10,280 nucleotides of DNA. It comes from an uncultured Eubacteriales bacterium. Its GTDB lineage: Bacteria > Bacillota > Clostridia > Christensenellales > UBA1242. The notes under the pieces were generated by a model. That model was not told where the DNA came from and ran no database searches. It was given only the letters and a program-made list of their open reading frames with translations. Position numbers and translations under genes: made by a program. The DNA is taken from positions 17,049 through 27,328 of the forward strand of contig CARXKP010000013.1 in the NCBI GenBank assembly GCA_949096025.1. Reading direction: 5' to 3'. Below are positions 5,816 through 10,280 of the stretch, piece by piece; position 1 is the first letter of the stretch; each line of letters opens with the position of its first letter.

Positions 5816-6331
5816 ATGGTTATTATTGTTGGACTTGGTAATATTGGAGTAAATTATAACAATACCTTTCATAATATTGGTTTTAGAGTAGTAGATAAGG
5901 TTGCGGAAAAAATTGGTGCAAGTTTTACAAAAGAAAAATATAAATCTATTATTGCTGAAGGAAAATTTGAAGGACATAGCATTATGCTGTGTAAACCTAC
6001 AACTTTTATGAATAACAGTGGGGAAGCACTTACACTTATCAAAAAAAAATATAAAGATGCTCGAATAATTGTTGCTGTTGATGATATAGATCTTGAAAAA
6101 GGCGTACTTAGATATAGAGAAAGGGGAAGTTCTGGTACTCATAATGGACTTCGTTCTATCGTTTCCTATATAGGAGAGGATTTTGAAAGGGTAAGAGTTG
6201 GTATTGGACGAGATAAATCGAAAGATCTTGCAGACTACGTTCTTTCAAAAATACGAGAAGAAGATAGAGGAATTTTTGATAAAGCCGTAGATGAGGCGGC
6301 AACATTGCTATTAAGTAAAATTGCTAAGTGA
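5816..6331 (+). CDS. pth: Peptidyl-tRNA hydrolase
   Basis: This cytoplasmic enzyme cleaves the ester bond of peptidyl-tRNAs dropped by stalled ribosomes, recycling tRNA. At 171 residues it is somewhat short (E. coli Pth is 194); the missing part is the C-terminal tail. The active-site set is complete: N9 and Y14 in 'GLGNIGVNY', catalytic H19 in 'TFHNIGF', N66 in 'KPTTFMNNSG', D89 in 'VAVDDIDL', and N110 in 'GTHNGL'. 'RVRVGIGR' follows, as usual. One oddity is Ile10 in place of the Pro of the normally conserved GNPG. AAGAGG at 5801-5806 lies 9 nt before the ATG. The gene begins 1 bp after the GlmU-like gene and ends 12 bp before mfd, so all three should share a transcript. The pth-mfd order is typical of Bacillota, although the fin (yabK) gene found between them in Bacillus is absent. 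Confidence 0.96.
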   Translation: MVIIVGLGNIGVNYNNTFHNIGFRVVDKVAEKIGASFTKEKYKSIIAEGKFEGHSIMLCKPTTFMNNSGEALTLIKKKYKDARIIVAVDDIDLEKGVLRYRERGSSGTHNGLRSIVSYIGEDFERVRVGIGRDKSKDLADYVLSKIREEDRGIFDKAVDEAATLLLSKIAK

Positions 6332-6332
6332 T

Positions 6333-6336
6333 GGAG
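6333..6336 (+). promoter_or_regulatory. Ribosome binding site that sets the TTG start of mfd
   Basis: GGAG lies 7 nt before the TTG at 6344. The ATG at 6331-6333 is in another frame and soon meets a stop, and the first in-frame ATG of mfd lies 25 codons downstream (6416-6418) with no such site. Confidence 0.7.
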
Positions 6337-6343
6337 TATAAAA

Positions 6344-9300
6344 TTGCTAAAAAAAATAATTAAAAAAGTAGCGCAAAATAAGGTAATTTCAAATTTAGGC
6401 GTTGGAGAAAAGGTAATGTTATCATCAAACTCAACCCGCCTAATTTTTTTGTCTAGTAATTTTGTGCTAGCTGGCAAAATAAAAAGAGGACTTGAGTCAT
6501 TTGGTAAAAAGGTTGAAATAATATCAAATGCTAGAGAGAATGATGACGAAAAGGATAAAAATCTACTTCCTTTTATTCAAAACTTGAATAAATACCTTTC
6601 CGGAGAATTAGATGCTCTTATTTTTCTGCCTTGTTCTGCAATAATAAAATTTGATCTAGATAGATTAAAACCTATCAGCGTAAAAAAAGGTGAAACAGTT
6701 AAACTTGATGAAATTATTTCAAAACTTATTGTTTTGGGTTACGAGAGAACAGGACTTGTTGAAAGTAGTGGTCAGTTTGCACTCAGAGGAGATATATTAG
6801 ATATTTTCACTACAACCAATGAGCATCCTACAAGAATTGAATTTTTTGACGATTATATTGAAAATATTTCTATTTTCGATGAGCAAAGTATGAAAAATCT
6901 TGAAAAAATCAATAAATTTGATATTTATGCTTCTTATTTACCTCTTGGCAAGCAATGTGCTTTTGACCTAGATGGAGATAAAATACTTGATGAACCTAAA
7001 AAGGTTAAAGATGAAATAGACCTGCTATTTCAAAGTTACTCAAACTCATCTTTTTTTAACAAAAAGCTTTATTCTGAGTTTGATTATCTATTAGAAAAAG
7101 CAAATCATATATACGACAATTTACAAGTAGTTGAATCAAACTACAATAACCAAATGATGCCTGGAAGAAGTTATTTGACTGATTTTATGGCTTTAAAAAC
7201 GGACATAAATGATTTTAAAAATCTAAATCAATCAATCTTTCTTTTTGGCGGAGAAGAGAGGTATAAAAGGAATTTAAAAAACTTTTTAACTGAGCAAAAT
7301 ATAACTTTTATTGATTATGACGAGGAAGAAATATACAAATTAAGATCTGGAATGGTCTATGTTACCTCACAGCAAATGCCTTACTCTTTTTCTTTCTTAA
7401 CTGAAGGGATAATTGGTGTAGGCTCTGATAGTCTTTTTAGAAAAGCAACATCAAGTTTTTCTAAAAGTAAACATTCAGCTTTTTATTTACCAAAAGTAGG
7501 AGAATATGTAGTACATACTTTTCACGGAATTGGTAAATGTATAAAGATTGAGAGAATGAAAATCTCTGATATAGAGAAGGACTATTTTGTCATTGAATAC
7601 AAAAAGGGAGATATATTATATCTTCCAAGTGAAGAAGCAAACACTATATCTGCTTATGTAGGCGGAGAGGTTTCTCCAAAATTATCTTCTCTTGGTGGCG
7701 GCGAGTTTTCACGCCTTGTTGAGAGGGTTAAATCAAGTATAAAGGAAATGGCAATTTCTCTTGTTGAATTATATAACGAAAGAGAAAAGATCAAGGGTTA
7801 CTCTTTTAAGAGAGATGAATATTTAGAAAAACAATTTGCCGATGCTTTTGGATATAGTGAAACTGCTGATCAGTTAAGAGCAATATCTGATATTGATAAA
7901 GATATGGAAAGCAGTAAAGTTATGGAGCGTCTTGTTTGTGGCGATGTTGGATTTGGAAAAACTGAAGTAGCATTAAGAGGTGCTTTTAAGTGTATTTATA
8001 ATGGTAAACAAGTTGCGCTTTTATGTCCAACGACAATTTTATCTGAACAACATTATCGTACCGCAAAGGAAAGATTAGAGCCTTTTGGAGTACGAGTTCA
8101 CGTAATAAATCGTTTTAGAACGCCATTGCAGGTTAAAGATATATTAAATAGGCTTAAAAATGGTGAGGTCGATCTTCTTATTGGAACGCATAGACTTCTT
8201 AGTGATGATATAATTTATAAAGATTTAGGACTTTTAATTCTAGATGAAGAACAAAGATTTGGTGTTGAGCATAAGGAAAAAATCAAAGATAAATATAGAA
8301 ATATTGATGTTCTTACACTATCAGCAACCCCTATACCAAGAACACTTAATATGTCATTGTCTGGTATTAGGGACATATCGGTTATAGAAACGCCTCCTAG
8401 AGATAGATTGCCAATTCAGACCTATATCGCGGAAGAAAGCGATCAACTATACAAAGATGTAATTTTAAGAGAACTTGCAAGAGGTGGTCAAACATTTATA
8501 GTTTACAATAGAGTTGAAAGTATTGAAGAGTTTGCTTCTTATCTACGAAATTTAATTCCAGAAGCAAAGATAGGTGTTGCACACGGACAAATGAATGAGA
8601 GAGTTCTTGAGAATATTATAGGTCGATTATATAATAACGAGTATAATGTTTTAGTTGCAACTACTCTTATTGAGAATGGAATTAATTTGCCACTTGCAAA
8701 TTCTATGATAGTAGTAGAGGCTGATAGATTAGGACTTAGTCAACTTTATCAACTAAGAGGAAGAATAGGAAGAAGTGATAGATTAAGTTATGCTTATCTT
8801 ACTTATACTAAAAATAAGTTGATAAACGAAGAAGCATATAAGCGTCTTGAAACAATGAAAGAATTTAGTCAACTTGGAAGTGGTTTTAAAATTGCAATGC
8901 GTGATCTTGAATTAAGAGGTGCTGGTAACATATTTGGAAAAGAGCAACACGGACATATTGAAAAAGTAGGTTATGATATGTATGTTAAACTTCTCAATGA
9001 AGAAGTCAAAGAGATTCGTGGAGAGGCAATTAATAAAAAGAGTGATGTTAAGTTAGAGATAACTTTATCGGCATATATTGGGGAAGATTATATTGAAGAT
9101 AGTGATCAAAGGGTTATTTATTATTCTAGAATAGGTGAAATTCAAACAAGAAAAGAACTCGATGAACTTATTATTAGTATGGAAGATGGTTTTGGTGAAA
9201 TGCCGCAAGAAACAAAAAATCTATGTATGTTTGCCTATCTTAGAAATCTTGCTGGACAATTTAATGTTAAAAGAATTGTTATAAATAAAAATGATTGCAT

Positions 9301-9481
9301 CATTTATTTAGAAAAAGATGAAAAAATAATTGATGAGGGTATGGCATTGAGATTAGACGAATATAAGGGAAGGTTATCTTTTGACCAAAATGTAAAAATT
9401 AAATTTGAATTTGTAGGCAGTGTGCTTGATAAACTTAAAAAAATGCTAGAATTTTTTGAAAGTTCGTCACAAGAAAGCTAA
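6344..9481 (+). CDS. mfd: Transcription-repair coupling factor
   Basis: Mfd uses ATP to push or release RNA polymerase stalled at lesions and recruits UvrA. All domains are recognisable in this 1045-residue protein. The UvrB-like N-terminal part includes 'GQFALRGDILDIF' and 'RIEFFDD', where R148, R164 and F168 match the UvrA-contacting R165, R181 and F185 of E. coli. The RNAP-interacting domain is at about 382-445 (FHGIGKC...YLPSEEANTISAYVGG). The RecG-like translocase has Walker A GDVGFGKT (533-540), DEEQ (634-637), SATPIPRT (660-667) and QLRGRIGR (803-810). The translocation module 'ELRGAGNIFGKEQHGHIEKVGYDMY' region and the C-terminal autoinhibitory domain follow. It is about 100 residues shorter than E. 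coli Mfd (1148), and the loss lies mostly between the UvrA-contact region and Walker A, as residue offsets rise from 17 to about 95. Motif V reads 'IENGINLP', with Asn781 where Asp is usual. TTG is chosen as start because GGAG stands 7 nt upstream. Confidence 0.96.
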   Translation: MLKKIIKKVAQNKVISNLGVGEKVMLSSNSTRLIFLSSNFVLAGKIKRGLESFGKKVEIISNARENDDEKDKNLLPFIQNLNKYLSGELDALIFLPCSAIIKFDLDRLKPISVKKGETVKLDEIISKLIVLGYERTGLVESSGQFALRGDILDIFTTTNEHPTRIEFFDDYIENISIFDEQSMKNLEKINKFDIYASYLPLGKQCAFDLDGDKILDEPKKVKDEIDLLFQSYSNSSFFNKKLYSEFDYLLEKANHIYDNLQVVESNYNNQMMPGRSYLTDFMALKTDINDFKNLNQSIFLFGGEERYKRNLKNFLTEQNITFIDYDEEEIYKLRSGMVYVTSQQMPYSFSFLTEGIIGVGSDSLFRKATSSFSKSKHSAFYLPKVGEYVVHTFHGIGKCIKIERMKISDIEKDYFVIEYKKGDILYLPSEEANTISAYVGGEVSPKLSSLGGGEFSRLVERVKSSIKEMAISLVELYNEREKIKGYSFKRDEYLEKQFADAFGYSETADQLRAISDIDKDMESSKVMERLVCGDVGFGKTEVALRGAFKCIYNGKQVALLCPTTILSEQHYRTAKERLEPFGVRVHVINRFRTPLQVKDILNRLKNGEVDLLIGTHRLLSDDIIYKDLGLLILDEEQRFGVEHKEKIKDKYRNIDVLTLSATPIPRTLNMSLSGIRDISVIETPPRDRLPIQTYIAEESDQLYKDVILRELARGGQTFIVYNRVESIEEFASYLRNLIPEAKIGVAHGQMNERVLENIIGRLYNNEYNVLVATTLIENGINLPLANSMIVVEADRLGLSQLYQLRGRIGRSDRLSYAYLTYTKNKLINEEAYKRLETMKEFSQLGSGFKIAMRDLELRGAGNIFGKEQHGHIEKVGYDMYVKLLNEEVKEIRGEAINKKSDVKLEITLSAYIGEDYIEDSDQRVIYYSRIGEIQTRKELDELIISMEDGFGEMPQETKNLCMFAYLRNLAGQFNVKRIVINKNDCIIYLEKDEKIIDEGMALRLDEYKGRLSFDQNVKIKFEFVGSVLDKLKKMLEFFESSSQES

Positions 9482-9517
9482 TAATTTTATTTTATTTTAA
9501 AAACCACCTTAATTTAG

Positions 9518-9547
9518 TTGAAATTTTATGTTTTAATATGCTAAAAT
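9518..9547 (+). promoter_or_regulatory. Extended -10 promoter for the terminal lipoprotein gene
   Basis: TTGAAA at 9518-9523, an 18-bp spacer, and TGCTAAAAT (TG at 9539-9540, -10 TAAAAT at 9542-9547). Initiation near 9554 would leave a leader of about 20 nt holding the GGAG site at 9565-9568. No clear terminator for mfd is visible between 9482 and this promoter, so read-through is also possible. Confidence 0.6.
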
Positions 9548-9573
9548 ATGTTCATATTCTATGTGGAGAAGTG

Positions 9574-10280
9574 ATGAAAACAAAAATTAAAGTTGTACTA
9601 ATGTGTTGTATTTTATTGTGTATGTCCTTATTTACAGGATGCACATTAGTAGAAACAAATAATAGTAAATTATATAATGATATTGTTGCTGAAATCTATA
9701 ACAATAGCGGAGAAAAGGTGGCGGAAATTACTAACCGTGAACTTTTGTCTGGCTATGAGAGTTATGGTAGTATTTATGTGCAAAACTATAATTATTCAAA
9801 AGAAGAAGCCGTGAATATGACTTTAGTTCAACTTGAAAATAGAAAAATAACTCTTCTTACTGCTGAAGAACTTTACAATTTAAATTTCTCAACAGGTGAT
9901 GGATTAGAGCCAAAAGAAATAAGTTATATTTATGATGCAACAGTGGCTTCTCTTGAATCAAACTTAAAAACTTATTATGATGAAATTGTAAATCAAACTT
10001 CTACTGAAAATAATTCTGATGATGAAATAAAATTTGATGGTTATACTAAAAATGTTGAACTAGGATATGAATCAGTATTAGTTGGTGGAAAAACTGAGGA
10101 AAGATTAGTATTAAAGCCAATTACAAAACAAGATGGATTACTTGATAGATATAGACCAACAACAGGTGTTCTAAAAAGTTATTATGTTTCAAATGATAAA
10201 AAAGAAATCTATGATAATTTCATAGACAAAGCATTATCTTCAAAAGATTATGAAACATCATTTAAATACTATTTAAGTGA
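9574..10280 (+). CDS. Lipoprotein with SurA/PrsA-like N-terminal domain (cut by window end)
   Basis: The frame is open from the ATG at 9574 to the window end: 235 complete codons and no stop. Residues 1-22 form a lipoprotein signal peptide (MKTKIK, then a hydrophobic core) ending in the lipobox 'LFTGC', so Cys23 should be lipidated and the protein anchored on the outer face of the membrane. Residues about 40-95 ('KVAEITNRELLSGYES...SKEEAVNMTLVQLENRKITLLTAEEL') have the pattern of the SurA/PrsA chaperone N-terminal domain: a short strand with 'T..EL', then a helix with 'LE/D-R' and a hydrophobic face. Clostridia often carry such a foldase gene after mfd, which supports the call. No parvulin catalytic domain is visible in the part present; it may lie beyond the window or be absent. 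The rest is charged and likely helical. GGAG at 9565-9568 lies 5 nt before the start. Confidence 0.7.
   Translation, partial: MKTKIKVVLMCCILLCMSLFTGCTLVETNNSKLYNDIVAEIYNNSGEKVAEITNRELLSGYESYGSIYVQNYNYSKEEAVNMTLVQLENRKITLLTAEELYNLNFSTGDGLEPKEISYIYDATVASLESNLKTYYDEIVNQTSTENNSDDEIKFDGYTKNVELGYESVLVGGKTEERLVLKPITKQDGLLDRYRPTTGVLKSYYVSNDKKEIYDNFIDKALSSKDYETSFKYYLS

Noticed and set aside
5798..6142. 114-codon minus-strand frame opposite pth
   Set aside because: It is a shadow of pth, which has all its catalytic residues; the antisense product is low-complexity Phe/Asn/Ser.
6235..6477. Minus-strand frame spanning the pth-mfd junction
   Set aside because: It overlaps the ends of two well-supported genes and shows no protein family features.

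Overview
The window is AT-rich (visibly far below 50% GC) and reads as a chromosomal housekeeping and envelope region of a low-GC Bacillota, most likely a Clostridia-type lineage. The evidence is a SpoVB-type flippase, a DUF421/DUF4363 pair, the pth-mfd order, and GGAG-type ribosome binding sites. TGA is a normal stop (pth, the DUF421 gene), so the code is standard and not the mycoplasma code. Six of the genes encode membrane or exported proteins. I see no mobile element, CRISPR array, tRNA or rRNA.

Layout. At 59-775 lies a VTT-domain (TVP38/TMEM64, DedA-superfamily) membrane protein. Facing it on the minus strand (930-772) is a 52-codon gene for a bare LysM domain. The two genes overlap tail to tail by 4 bp, and a hairpin built from both coding ends may terminate both. 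Divergent from the LysM gene, 989-3672 is a three-gene run: SpoVB/MurJ-like flippase, DUF421 (YetF-like) membrane protein, and DUF4363 protein. It ends at a perfect 38-bp palindrome, which also serves the convergent minus-strand gene (4787-3717). That gene encodes an unrecognised surface protein with a signal peptide and a C-terminal membrane anchor.

From 4957 to 9481 comes a tight operon: a GlmU-like protein, pth, and mfd (TTG start). The GlmU-like protein has lost its nucleotide-binding signature, and also lacks the acetyltransferase part. Upstream of it is an exact consensus sigma-A promoter (TTGACA, 17 bp, TATAAT) placed so that transcription should begin on the A of the ATG. The window closes with the first 235 codons of a lipoprotein with a SurA/PrsA-like N-terminal domain, behind its own extended -10 promoter.

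The gene set recalls the Bacillus spoVG-glmU-prs-ctc-pth-fin-mfd-spoVT-spoVB neighbourhood, but rearranged: the SpoVB homologue is upstream, prs, fin and spoVT are not between the remaining genes, and the glmU position holds a predicted pseudoenzyme. The most interesting items are the leaderless consensus promoter, the GlmU pseudoenzyme, the solo LysM gene with its interlocked terminator, and the orphan surface protein. I do not see a wholly new multigene system.
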